This document shows positions 29,874 to 40,574 of a stretch of 64,000 nucleotides of DNA, in pieces (position 1 is the stretch's first letter; each line of letters opens with the position of its first letter). The notes under the pieces are model-generated. The model ran no database searches. It was not told the origin of the DNA and worked only from the letters and a program-made list of their open reading frames with translations. A program made the translations under genes and the position numbers. The stretch comes from Coleophora flavipennella (lineage: Eukaryota; Arthropoda; Insecta; Lepidoptera; Coleophoridae): the NCBI GenBank assembly GCA_947284805.1, contig OX369282.1:4391001-4455000 (forward strand). The letters are read 5' to 3'.

Positions 29874-30093
29874 TACAGGGTGTAACAAAATGGGTGTAGG
29901 ACCCTTTGTGAAGGTCCTACTCATTATACTGAACAACTTTCCCATAGTCAATTCTCAAAAAAAATTTGGGCCCTCCATACAAAAATGCACAAAATCAGCT
30001 GATCGATTTTTGTAAAGAGTCAATTCTTTGTGATTTTAGCAAAGTCATCGAACAAAAGTTGTTCAGTATGATGAGTAGAAGCCCCAGTTAACG
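29874..30093. mobile_element. HP1 hairpin MITE, right end truncated
   Basis: TACAGGGTGTAACAAAATGG at the left; the right arm stops at CCCCAGTTAACGGA before the terminal block. Confidence 0.75.
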
Positions 30094-30102
30094 GAATACG
30101 AG

Positions 30103-30260
30103 TATAGATAGATATTGGACACCCAAACACATGGCAATAAAAACCTGTACATCACACGAATGTTGGCCCTGGGCGGGGATCGAACTCACGACTCTCGGCT
30201 TAGAAGGCAGGAAGGCTGCCGATGGACGTGACCAACGAGTTAGTCAACTTTTGCATATTA
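30103..30260 (-). repeat. tRNA-like SINE fragment, unclassified
   Basis: GGCGGGGATCGAACTCACGA resembles an inverted B box, and GGTAATATAG-like text is absent. It follows HP1 directly. Treated as a repeat rather than a tRNA gene, since no cloverleaf could be drawn. Confidence 0.3.
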
Positions 30261-30621
30261 CTTGTCTTGTTCTCTCCTAAAAACAGATGTTGAATGATAT
30301 TCGTAAGGTCTGTCTGCTGTAAGGATATTCAAGGCATTTTAAGGCCTTAAGATGGGTCAAATGACAATATTCAATTCAAATTATTGAAGGACTGTGTAAA
30401 GCTATCACTATTGAAAAAAAAAATAGAATATGCTTAAAGTAATAAAAAACCGATTTAATTGAATAAAATTTTAAAAATATTACCACTTTTGATGTAAATA
30501 ATATACCGTAGACCCTGTTTTTGGCACTAATAGCAAAATTTTCGCGAAAATATCTGTCAATGTTTTAAAGTCCCAGGCAATTGTAATTGGCAGCCCTCAC
30601 TTCATTTCCAAGTTTCAGGAC

Positions 30622-31263
30622 TTAGGCGTGCCCAACTTGGTATTTAATAACACGGTTATACCTTTCTCCTCTACTGTAAAAAAATTAGGTATCACTTTGG
30701 ACCAAACACTTTCCTGGTCCCCACAAATTAATGAAGTGAGTCGCAAAGTCTTTGCCTCTCTACACTCATTAAAACGGCTTCAAAATTTTCTTCCTCTCAC
30801 ATATCGACACAAAACTTCTCTTGGTCCGTTCTCTTCTTCTTCCTCTGCTGGACTACGGCGACGTTCTGAACTTCTGGATAAATTAGAGCGACTTCAGAAC
30901 CAGTGCATTCGTTATGTATTTGGCCTTCGGAAGTACGACCATATATCGGAGAGTCGGAGTAAGCTGGGTTGGCCACTCATCCGCCAGCGGAGAAATCACC
31001 ATATCCTGTTGTTCCTGTACAACGTACTATTCAACTCAGCTGCTCCGCAATACCTCCGTGAAAGGTTTCACTTCTGTACGGCTATGGAGAACCGTTTGCG
31101 CTCTAGCAAGAACCTCACTCTCGCGATTCCCACCCACAGTACCGACACTTACACTAAGTCGTTCACGGTGCACGCAGCCCGCCTCTGGAACAGTCTGCCA
31201 GCTGACATTAGGATGTCTCCTACCCTTACCGCCTTCAAGGCCTGTCTAAAGGACAATGTATGA
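30622..31263 (+). pseudogene. non-LTR retrotransposon reverse transcriptase, C-terminal part
   Basis: About 211 codons open. VKKLGITLDQTLSWSPQINE is the post-thumb block of non-LTR RTs. LDKLERLQNQCIRYVFGLRK and AARLWNSLPADIR follow near the C-terminus, then a stop at 31261. Everything upstream, including YADD, is missing, so it is a 5'-truncated dead copy. A short deletion-like jump occurs around SLGPFSSSSSAGLRRRSE. The exact clade is not assigned. Confidence 0.75.
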
Positions 31264-31412
31264 GATCTTATATATATATAAGCTCAAGACAGATGGGAAG
31301 ATCTCATACATTGTCCTTAAGACAGGCCTTGAAAGCGGTAAGGGTAGGAGACATCCTAATGTCAGCTGGCAGACTGTTCCAGAGGCGGGCTGCGTGCACC
31401 GTGAACGACTTA
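31155..31412. repeat. inverted duplication of the LINE 3' end
   Basis: 31155-31270 (coding end and tail of the LINE) is repeated in reverse complement at 31300-31412, with a TATATATA-rich spacer. The two arms join tail to tail. Confidence 0.85.
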
Positions 31413-31419
31413 AAATAAA

Positions 31420-32090
31420 ATATAAAATAAAATTAATAAAAACATGTAAAAATAGAGAATTGGGCGTTCGGTTTCAACGTAACAGCCGCGTTGAAGCCCG
31501 CATTGATTTGAACTTAAAATGAATAGACCAATTACTAAAATTAGAGTAATTTTCTTTGTGTTCGTACCTACAACTTAATGTGTTCAAATTAGCGACAATT
31601 TACTAAGTAAATGACAGCAAAGAACACTAAACAGTTTTTATTCTAATGCTAAACTCTAGTCGAAAAAGTCGAACAATCAAATCTCGAGGAGTCATTTGCA
31701 CAAGGAGTTTGTATGTCAAATAGTCTTTGGACAAGGAGTTTGCATCGAGTATTTTTTGCGCAAGGAGGTTGTGTGACATTGAGATGGAGGTCGAATATAT
31801 TGGTGTGTTCTAAATTAAAACACCAAGAGCTTTTTATTCACTGTTTTCAATGAATAAAATAAACTTTTTAGAGAGGCAATGGTATAAAAAAATAAAAGAC
31901 AATGTAAGTATAGTAGGCAAGTTAGCGTATATTTTAAAAACAAATAAGTAAATTGATAACCAAGAAATAACAAATTCTTTCATTAATACCTACCTTATTC
32001 CACTTGATATAACACCAATAACAAACATATCAACAATGCCTAGTCAAACAAAATAAAACAGTTTCCACACGTTTATTAATTGGAAGAACT
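31420..32090. other. no recognised gene
   Basis: AT-rich. Three imperfect units of (GC/GG)ACAAGGAGTTTG type lie about 42-45 bp apart at 31700-31790. Confidence 0.35.
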
Positions 32091-32093
32091 TGA

Positions 32094-32520
32094 AAAATCG
32101 GCCAAGTGCGTGTCGAACCACGTATACTGTAGGGTTTCGAAGTCATTACTTTTAAACCGTAATGTACTTATGTCTCAGGATGGCCTATGTAAGTTTGATA
32201 CGCCTAGAAATAACTTGAGAACGGGACTCTTAGTAAAAATATGTTGGTAAAAAGCAGTAAAAGACCAATCTAATGATACTCCAGTCAAGGAGGTACGCAG
32301 AATTATTATTTTTTCATTACTTGTATGAGATGGGAGGCCCTGATGACACCGAATTACACGAGGTGGTGCTGTCAAAAACGACTTTCGGCTGTGTGGGAGA
32401 GGGTGAAATAAAAAAAATCCTTTTGTTCATTTTAGTAATTTTTTCGTGTATTTTTCCTGATTTTTTTTTTCAGGATTTTAAGTCTCATAGTACAAAATTA
32501 GATGCGGGCACAAAAAGCGT
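32094..32520 (+). repeat. Rep-E related copy
   Basis: AAATCGGCCAAGTGCGTGTC and GTAGGGTTTCGAAGTC at the start; later similarity is weak. Confidence 0.45.
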
Positions 32521-32544
32521 TAATGGAGTTCAATATAATATCCT

Positions 32545-32690
32545 ACTAATATTATAAACGCGAAAGTTAGTAATAATGTATGGTTGTATGTTTGTTACTC
32601 TTTCACGCTAAATCTACTGAACGGATCTGGCTGAAATTTGGTAGGTAGACAGATAAGGACCTAGATTAACACATTTAAAACGTAATTAAA
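32545..32690 (-). repeat. Rep-D fragment
   Basis: ACTAATATTATAAACGCGAA and CTGGCTGAAATTTGGTAGG: the minus-strand 3' end of Rep-D. Confidence 0.6.
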
Positions 32691-32704
32691 AATTTTAGTG
32701 CGTT

Positions 32705-33072
32705 TGGCTGCACCTCACCTGATGGTAAGTGCCGCTGCCGATGCAGCCAAGTATGTGACACGCAAGCCCAAATAGTGCTTATTCACTCTTGTCTTGAAGA
32801 TTCTTAAATTATACGAATCGGGGAATACAGACGCCGGTAGGGAATTCCACTCCTTGGCCGTTCGCATGATGAACGAAGACGCAAAACGCTTCGTGCGTAA
32901 AGTTGGAACATTGACGACAAAGGGGTGGAACCGCCCTCCGCGCCTGCTCGTCCGATGATGAAATGGAGAGGGGGGAATCCAGGACTCCAGGGCACACTCT
33001 CCGAAATGAATCCTGTAGAACACCGATAGACAGGCGACTTTGCGGCGATACTCGAGGCTTTGGAGCCTGTTT
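32705..33072 (-). pseudogene. jockey/CR1-like LINE, C-terminal fragment
   Basis: The minus-strand frame reads RLQSLEYRRKVACLSVFYRI, HRTSRRGGRFHPFVVNVPTL, RTAKEWNSLPASVFPDSYNL and KTRVNKHYLGL, then the 3' UTR block CACCTCACCTGATGGTAAGT (reverse). It is the same family as the LINE at 48043-50345. Only the last about 125 codons remain, flanked by Rep-D. Confidence 0.75.
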
Positions 33073-33180
33073 GATACATAGGCTACTTTTTTACGCTTGC
33101 GGCTTGCGCACTGCGCACCCTCACAAGTTATAGAAACGTTGTCCACGCGGGTGAAGCCGCGGGAAACAGCTAGTGTATAA
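33073..33180 (-). repeat. Rep-D 5' fragment
   Basis: CATAGGCTACTTTTTTACGC to GGGTGAAGCCGCGGGAAACAG: the start of Rep-D in minus orientation, continuing the copy split by the LINE fragment. Confidence 0.6.
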
Positions 33181-33449
33181 TAAATAAAACTATTATTTCA
33201 GAGGCTCATTTAAAGTTAATATAATCTGTAATCTTTCCTAATAAAAATAAACTAAAATCCTTGATTTTCTGCTCTAGCACCGCATCCGTTAGGAAAAGCA
33301 TTGTGAACAGCTTCTTTAAATAGTAACTAGTTTATTTATAACACGAAATGGTTATTACTTTGTTACTTTTAATACCTACTAAGTTAACTAATAATTAAGT
33401 TACTATTGTTATTGTGTTTATGTTGCTGTAACGACTAATTTTCTTTTTC

Positions 33450-33730
33450 TTTATTGTCTACCGGCAAGAGCCGCTGCCTCCTATCCGGGAAGTCGTGGTT
33501 CGAGTCTTTCCACGTACTAATGTGTTTTCGAATTTCGATCTCATATGTACGTTACTTACGGTGAAACATCGTAAGGAAACCTGCACACATCTGCGAAGAA
33601 ACTCGAAGGTTGTGTGTGAAGTTGACCAACACGCACAGGGCCCGCGTGGTCGACTAAGGCCCGATCGCCATTATTCAAGGAAGGCTCGAGCCCCTCGGTG
33701 GGGACGTATATGAGCTGATATGACAATGAT
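33450..33730 (+). repeat. SINE-1 with a 42-bp flanking direct repeat
   Basis: A head-truncated type ii copy (GCCGCTGCCTCC, GTGGTTCGAGTC) with the usual body and GCTGATATGACAATGATG tail. 33408-33449 and 33731-33772 are identical 42-bp direct repeats. Confidence 0.85.
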
Positions 33731-33831
33731 GTTATTGTGTTTATGTTGCTGTAACGACTAATTTTCTTTTTCATTACCTTCTACTACAAATCTTGTCAGT
33801 TTCTCGTATTAGGGTTATTATTAAGATACTA

Positions 33832-34025
33832 GCCGTCCGCCCGCGGCTACGCCCGCGTTGTTTTCAATTTTCCCGTGGGAATAAGACGTTTTCCCGGGGT
33901 AAAAAGTAGCCTATGTCCTATTCCAGGACCTATCTTATATTTGTGCTAAGTTTCATCCCGATACGTCCAGTGGTTGAAACGTGAAAGAGTAACAAACATC
34001 CATACATCCTACTAATATTATAAAC
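33832..34025 (+). repeat. Rep-D, internally shortened
   Basis: CCGTCCGCCCGCGGCTACGC start; AAAAAGTAGCCTATGTCC; ends AACATCCATACATCCTACTAATATTATAAA-type sequence. Confidence 0.7.
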
Positions 34026-34420
34026 TAGCTGTCCTGGCGAACTACGAACCGACTGCCTTACATTACATTACACTACCCTACCCTACTCTACCCTACCCTA
34101 CCCTACACTACCCTACCCTACACTACACGACCCTACCCCAATTTATTTTTTTTACCCTACCCTACCCTACACTACCCTACCCTACCCTACATACACTAAA
34201 CTACACTACCCTACACTACACTACCCTACCGTACCCTACACTACCGTACCCTACCCTACACTACCCTACCCTACCCTACACTACCCTACCCTACATAAGA
34301 ACTTTCTCCTGACAATAACGAACTCGACAAAAAAAGAATTAGCCAAATCGGTTCAGCCGTTCTCGAGTTATGCGCTTACCAACACATTTTGCGATTCATT
34401 TTTATATTATAAGACTAGTC
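34026..34420 (+). repeat. Rep-J with pentamer array
   Basis: CTAGCTGTCCTGGCGAACTA, an array of TACCC/TACAC at about 34055-34295, then ATAAGAACTTTCTCCTGACA to TTCATTTTTATATTATAA. Confidence 0.75.
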
Positions 34421-34467
34421 GTAACAAAGTGAGTGTTGAACCACGCGCAAAGTGGGGTTCCGTCAAA

Positions 34468-34500
<33 letters not shown>

Positions 34501-34504
<4 letters not shown>

Positions 34505-35028
34505 GGAGGGTCATTGAAAACGCGACCAATACCAGCTCGAGATAAGTTTACATAGTTACACTTTGTTTGGATCAAACGTCAGGTATTAGTACCTGGGTGA
34601 AACCGGTGGTGGCGTGACGATCGCTTGTACTCGTGAGACGATCGTTTGTGGTAGCAAAGATGATGTATTAACGGAAGGCTGTTTGTGCTGCCACACTGAG
34701 TTGAGAATTTATTAGATCTGTGGAGAAGCCAGATTAGCTGGACGTCAGTCTCGGAGCAGACACTTTTTGACGGAGCGTCGAGCAGAACACATGCAGTGGT
34801 GATCTGTGAGAAAAATGGACGTGTCACGCCATCGCTGTGATCACCGCGTTTGCATCCATTGTTATCCAAGGCATCCTGTACAATTTCGATTACCAAATGA
34901 TCAAGACTATTGAAAAAGGACCTCTGCGATATAGCTGCATTGTTATTTCGACGCCCAATACCGAAATAGTTAAGGACGTGAACCACAAGGCCATCCATAA
35001 CCTAACCTAACCCTCACTTCCTTCGACA
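34501..35028 (+). repeat. 5' LTR (528 bp)
   Basis: TGTCGGAGGG ... CCTTCGACA. The 139-codon frame on its minus strand occurs in both LTRs because they are identical; it is not a gene. Confidence 0.92.
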
Positions 35029-35092
35029 TCAGAAGTTGGATAGTTCCCTGCGCTCGCAACAAGTGGACAACGACGGGAAAATGTGAAAATTG

Positions 35093-35290
35093 ATGATGGA
35101 GCAGCGAAATAAAAACCACTGGCAACAATTCTTCGTGCTACAGAACCAGAACATGCTGCGATTGATTGAGGTTATGCAAGCACCATCGACTACATCTGCT
35201 GCAATCATATTGCCAGCATTCAACCGGAATATACCGGAAGCTAATCCACGTGCACGGCGCTCAACTGTCGATATCTCCCTTACGAACGAC
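35093..35290 (+). pseudogene. gag-like N-terminal fragment
   Basis: From the second Met, MEQRNKNHWQQFFVLQNQNM leads to IILPAFNRNIPEANPRARRS and TVDISLTND. The 'LPxFNPxxPxADARAW' type block is common in insect gypsy-like Gag proteins. Homology stops after about 66 codons, where sequence of unknown origin follows. Most of gag is missing. Confidence 0.5.
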
Positions 35291-36282
35291 CATTGGAATG
35301 AGGTGACAGCGTGGGCTGTGCTGGCAGCAGCGGAGATGCACGCGAGCGGCGCGTGCGGCTTCTGCGAAGTGCGTGATGTACGCGGTGTTACGAAAATCCG
35401 GTGAGTCGTACCCCTTTTGTTTTGATAGTGGTACTAGAATAGTACGAACGTAGTACTATTACCTAATCTGTAGTGGTGCCTACTGTTCTCTCGTTAAAGA
35501 AAGTTTCGTGTATAGACTTTCGGGAGTGTGTTCAGTGCAAACGCACGATTGACTTTTATAGGCAACGCTCACGTTTACTGTACAGAACAAATATTGAGTG
35601 AGGGTAGTATTGACGGGAATCATTCAGAATTTTTATTTTTTAGTTATGCCAGACGAGTACCTACGTTCCAACCTACGTACAACAATACGTGCCAACAATA
35701 TTATGATCGGTTCAGATTTTTTAAATCTAGGATTGACGGTATTCTTAAACGAGTCTGTCAATAACAAAACAGCTTGACTGTCGGTAGGGATGCGAATGGA
35801 GTAGTTAGTCCCTTGCCCTTCTAGTAGTGATTGCATTAGCAGCTAAAATGATGCCTTGTGGAAAGTACTCTTTCACATGCTTTCGGATCATTCCTTGTGA
35901 CACAACGTCGTTATTGAACGAAATATTTAAAAGGAGGACTCATTGTAAATATGATGATTCATTTAGTTAGTTTCGGTTATACAAACTTAAACCAGAATTG
36001 AAAGTATTGAAACCCCGTTAAGCTTTCATAATATTGAGACTGATATCTTTACATGGACTGAAAAACCCTTATTAGCTTTCGTAGTATTGGGACTGATATT
36101 CTTATTGAGCATAGGCCAAAGTTGTTGCCTATTTTTAATAGCTTTCGTGATGAATTTGTCGAGGGCATCCTTAATGCCCCGTTATCGTGTAGACCCTATG
36201 AAGGTAGATTAATTTCGGTGACCCCAATAAAATAGTTTGTTTACCAATTGTAAAAAAAAGATAATAATAACGGGGTAGTATG

Positions 36283-36324
36283 CGGAGTGCAGTGGTGAAC
36301 GTCTTACGGCTGATGTGATGATGA
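36283..36324 (+). repeat. RTE-1 tail scrap inside the LTR element
   Basis: GCAGTGGTGAACGTCTTACG and GGCTGATGTGATGATGAT match the last about 40 bases of RTE-1. Confidence 0.5.
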
Positions 36325-37729
36325 TACAGGATTCATGGGCTGGAGGCTGCGAATGTCATATGCTTCGAAGCTTTCCCTTTTTGACGGCCTTATCATGCTG
36401 GTAAAGAAAAGGGATGGCATAGAACGCAAGTGTTGATAACCGTGAAAAAAAATGATAACAACATGCCTGAACGGAAATTGCTTCCTCTGATAGTAAACCA
36501 CATCGATTGACTTCATTGTTGGTCACTATTTCACCACGTCAGGCATAGCTAGTGGTTACATCAGGTGCATTCTTTACCTATTAAATCGAAATGACTGATT
36601 TTGTAACCTCTGTTCAAATACGTCCACGTGTCATTCGATCTACGTAATGCCCCCTTGTATTTGAACTTACGTTCATAAACGCTTAGGCAACGGTCAGGTG
36701 AATCTTAGTACGTTTAAACGTTGGTACTCTTAGTTAAGTGTCCTTTAAAATATGCTCACTTCCTTAGAGTATAGTAATGAGATTTCAATGTTACAAGTCC
36801 TTCCATGATGATCATTTGGCAGCAACCAAACTGTTGGGTTAACCGAGTTACGAAGTACAGCCTCCTGGAGTTGCTTCTAGGTACGAGTAAAGTAGCTTAA
36901 CCTCTAAATGTCATGTTTGTCGATTACACACACAGGCTGTAATTTTATCTAAGTGAAGCACGACAAAAGACTAGTGATAATACGGAGAGTAACGCATCAT
37001 ATGACAGGAGTTGTTAATCAGCTTGCTGCTGATGTGATAATAGACATGGGCCTCCCCCATGTTGGAGCGGTTTCACCAATTGTAAAAAAAAAAACAAACA
37101 AAAAAAAACGCTACGCTTGGCGGGCTGTTTGGCGGTACAGTATGAGCGTGAAGGACGATGTTGCTTGTCCTCAAATTTTTAGTCCCTTAGTCACTTCTTG
37201 TGAAACCCTTGGGAAGAGATGGGGTGGTGTATTGCTCTGAGGCAGCGCCACTGGCTGATTTCTAGACAAAAGCTTAGTTTCACAAGTTACCTAACTTTGT
37301 GTTGTTACAAATGGAGAAGCGTTACCTACCACTTTAGATATCAAATACCGTCAGTTATTGAGGACAGACTACGTTAAATGCCCGATAGTGACAGTATTAT
37401 TGACTTGGACAGAATTGATGATGGAGAGACTGAACCTCGACCATCTACTAGTGCAGATTAAGGACTTTTGTACTTGACCTTGATTTTAACATTCACTAGT
37501 TTGTATTTAGAACCTTTGACGTACACGATGTTTCGCAACTGGATGCCGATAGCCTCAGCCATTCGTAGACGTAGGCGTAAAACACCGAGTTATTTTCTCG
37601 TTGCTGTGCGGCCACAACTGTGTGTGGCGTGCGTTTGGCTCGCAGGCGTATCACCGGAGGGAGGTGATGTTGGCAATGACCAGAAAGAGGTGATGTTTGA
37701 GATCGCCGCATGGAAGCGATAGTGTGGTT

Positions 37730-37950
37730 GGACACCGGAGGGAGGTGGTCCAAGAGTCGCCAGGTAGGGTGACTGTGTTTTTGGGCGGACACCTGAGAGG
37801 TTGTCTGAGAGTCGCCAGGTCGAGTGACTGTGTGTTTGGGCGGGCACCGGATGGAGGTGTCTGAGAGTCGCCAGGTTGGGTGACTGTTGTTTGTTTGGGC
37901 ACCGGATGGAGGTGGCCCAGAGTTGCCAAGATGGGTGACTGTTGTGGTGA
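37730..37950. repeat. about 60-bp minisatellite, 4 units
   Basis: Units share GAGTCGCCAGGT, GGGTGACTGT and GGGC(G)GGCACCGGATGGAG. The array sits just before the integrase-end remnant. Confidence 0.75.
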
Positions 37951-38171
37951 TACAAAATGAGGAGCGTAACCAAACCAAGTTAGATCCCAAATACCGAGGG
38001 CCGTTCAGGGTCGTAGAGGTCTTGGAAGGTGACAGATACAAATTACAAGCTTTGAATTTGAGACGAAGTTACAAGTATGCCCATGACCGTTTACGTAGTA
38101 TGTCCGAAGGTTATTTGCCTCCGGATGTTGACGATGAATCTGGTGCAGAGGCGTCTACCTTTCAATGTTAA
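37950..38171 (+). pseudogene. gypsy-type pol C-terminus (GPY/F module)
   Basis: QNEERNQTKLDPKYRGPFRV followed by VEVLEGDRYKLQAL and a stop at 38169-38171. 'KLxPKYxGPFxVxxVLxxDRY' is the GPY/F motif found after the integrase core in Ty3/gypsy elements. The integrase catalytic core upstream is missing and replaced by the minisatellite. Confidence 0.7.
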
Positions 38172-38254
38172 TTGTATTGACAGATCGTAACTCAATCAAT
38201 TGTATACAGTTGTAATTTTTTTCTTTATCGTTTATTTTTGTGTGTAGTACTGAA

Positions 38255-38592
38255 GTATTCCAACATGTTTCGGCGGTAAATGAAGAGTGCTGAATGGCGC
38301 TATATGTTTGCATGAATTGGCTGCTGCTTGTTTTGTCAGACTCGTTCTGTCATGATGTGTAGCAGGTACATTCGTGTTTTTGTAAAAAAGAAGTATCCCG
38401 TTTGCCGGCCAAAACTGTTGATGGTATTCCAGCATGTTTCAGCGGTAAATGAAGAGTGCTGAATGGCGCTATATGTTTGCATGAATTGGCTGCTGCTTGT
38501 TTTGTCAGACTCGTTCTGTCATGATGTGTAGCAGGTACATTCGTGTTTTTGTAAAAAAGAAGTATCCCGTTTACCGGCTAAAACTGTTGATG
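38255..38592. repeat. 169-bp tandem duplication
   Basis: GTATTCCAACATGTTTCGGC at 38255 recurs (CAGCATGTTTCAGC variant) at 38424; the copies differ at a handful of bases. Confidence 0.85.
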
Positions 38593-38790
38593 GTGTTCCG
38601 TCGCCTGTATTGGTGATGATGGTGTTCCATTGCCTAGATTGGTGATGATGGTATTCCGTCGCCTGGATTGGTGATGATGGTGTTCCATTGCCTAGATTGG
38701 TGATGATGGTGTTCCACTGCCTAGATTGGTGGTGATGGTATTCCGTCACCTGGACTGGTGATGATGACTGATTGGTATTCCGTCGCTTGG
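38590..38790. repeat. 29-bp minisatellite, about 7 units
   Basis: TTCC occurs at 38596, 38625, 38654, 38683, 38712 and 38741 (exact 29-bp period), then 38778. Unit type: GTTCC(A/G)TTGCCTAGATTGG and TGATGATG. Confidence 0.9.
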
Positions 38791-39244
38791 CGTTAGTGAT
38801 GATGGTTCTTTGTGGTGTCCCGCCACCCGGATGTGGTGATGTTTAATTCTGGTGTTCCGTCGCTTGTGATTTGCGATGATGATTATGTTCCGTTCTATGT
38901 GCCCCTAAAGGTTGTAAATGGTTGTAAGGTTTCAAGCCTTGCAGCTGTGATTTACCTTGGAGACCTAAACTGATTTGAGATTGTTTGAGTTACGATGCTA
39001 ATGCTGAGGTTTATTTAGTTTACGAGAGTGAAATTATTTTGGTTTTTTTTTGAGGCTGTTAAAATGTGTGTTACCATGATTGTAGTCTTGAATTAAAGCT
39101 TCACATTATTAGCGTTGCTTTTATTCCTTGAGCTGTGGACCTTCCTAATGAAGGTCAGGATTGGCCGAACGAAATGGAATCTACTGGTTACCCTTTTCTT
39201 TTTCAGGTTAGTCACCCGAGGACGTGTGACTCGCAGGATGGCCG

Positions 39245-39772
39245 TGTCGGAGGGTCATTGAAAACGCGACCAATACCAGCTCGAGATAAGTTTACATAGT
39301 TACACTTTGTTTGGATCAAACGTCAGGTATTAGTACCTGGGTGAAACCGGTGGTGGCGTGACGATCGCTTGTACTCGTGAGACGATCGTTTGTGGTAGCA
39401 AAGATGATGTATTAACGGAAGGCTGTTTGTGCTGCCACACTGAGTTGAGAATTTATTAGATCTGTGGAGAAGCCAGATTAGCTGGACGTCAGTCTCGGAG
39501 CAGACACTTTTTGACGGAGCGTCGAGCAGAACACATGCAGTGGTGATCTGTGAGAAAAATGGACGTGTCACGCCATCGCTGTGATCACCGCGTTTGCATC
39601 CATTGTTATCCAAGGCATCCTGTACAATTTCGATTACCAAATGATCAAGACTATTGAAAAAGGACCTCTGCGATATAGCTGCATTGTTATTTCGACGCCC
39701 AATACCGAAATAGTTAAGGACGTGAACCACAAGGCCATCCATAACCTAACCTAACCCTCACTTCCTTCGACA
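39245..39772 (+). repeat. 3' LTR (528 bp)
   Basis: Identical to 34501-35028. The preceding CGAGGACGTGTGACTCGC and AGGATGGCCG sit where the polypurine tract is expected. Confidence 0.92.
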
Positions 39773-39999
39773 TATATATATATATATTAGTACTAACATA
39801 CACTATGGACACTCCCTGCCGCTCTCTAGATTGCGACCTCACCCCCTCGTCACCCATATTAATACACATTGGTTACAGTTTGGCCGTCGAATCTTCTAGG
39901 ATTTCGCCGCCATTTTGTTTGTTCTGTCATTCCTTTTTTGAAATGTCATTTCTGGCCCGTTGTTGTGTCCAGGGTGTGATTCCGTAGTCTCAACAAATT

Positions 40000-40310
40000 T
40001 ACATTTAAAACAACCAACGTTTTTTTGCAGTTAGTATAGAACATTTTGTATGGTAAATCTGTGAACCGTTACAAATCCATATGCGCATCATTAGTAAGTC
40101 GACTATCGCTCCTAAAGTAAGAAAGCCTACTTGGCTGTGATAATTTTCCTTTTAAATACATTGTATAGGTACAGATGAGATACTAGTTACTTCGTGTATA
40201 TGTACCCAACTATTACCAATACTTCTCAGATTTCCTGAAGAAGCGGTTCATCTTGTAGGAGGTGGGGACATGCAACTCTTACGAAAATCTTCTATTTAAA
40301 CCTTTACAAT
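40000..40310. other. no recognised feature
   Basis: Sequence after Elem-G copy 3; may be the interior of the Rep-E copy that Elem-G entered, but similarity is weak. Confidence 0.3.
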
Positions 40311-40312
40311 TT

Positions 40313-40470
40313 GTAGACAAAGCGTAGCGTAGGCAGGCGGGAGGCCGATGGACCGATGGTGAAGGTCACGGGAAGCCGCTGGATGCGACAAGCGCAGAAC
40401 CGGTCGTCGTGGAAATCCTTGGGGAGGCCTATGTCCAGCAATGGACGTCCTTCGGCTGATATGATGATGA
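40313..40470 (+). repeat. RTE-1 3' fragment
   Basis: ACAAAGCGTAGCGTAGGCAG to TCCTTCGGCTGATATGATGATGATGATA-type tail. Confidence 0.8.
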
Positions 40471-40574
40471 TGATAATGAATTTGTAGACGAATCATTTGT
40501 CGGAAAAGTTATCTTAGCAAGCCCTCAATAGTTTTTAAAGACCTATTCCCACACACGATACGGTAAGTAAACAA

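Larger units (their letters stand above)
34501..39772 (+). mobile_element. Ty3/gypsy-like LTR retrotransposon, non-autonomous, recent
   Basis: Two 528-bp direct repeats (34501-35028 and 39245-39772), identical by base-by-base reading, begin TGTCG and end CGACA. The element sits in a (TA)n run, so the target duplication cannot be resolved. The 4.2-kb interior keeps a short gag start, a protease-like scrap (IMIGSDFLNLG) near 35690-35730, and the integrase C-terminal end near 37968-38171. No reverse transcriptase, RNase H or integrase core was found. Identical LTRs imply recent movement, which a partner element must have driven. Confidence 0.9.
34464..39977 (+). mobile_element. Elem-G copy 3, split by the LTR retrotransposon
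   Basis: The CAAAGTA(TA)n start at 34464-34500 is separated by the LTR element from its remainder at 39773-39977 (TATATTAGTACTAACATAC ... GTGTCCAGGGTGT). The 8-bp flanks are GGTTCCGT (34456-34463) and GATTCCGT (39978-39985), 7 of 8 matching; the host is a Rep-E GGGTTCCGT site. Confidence 0.75.

Noticed and set aside
37496..38041. 181-codon minus-strand frame
   Set aside because: Low-complexity translation of the about 60-bp minisatellite and antisense of the gypsy pol end.
34579..39742. Two identical 139-codon minus-strand frames as a duplicated gene
   Set aside because: They lie antisense inside the two identical LTRs; no gene signature.
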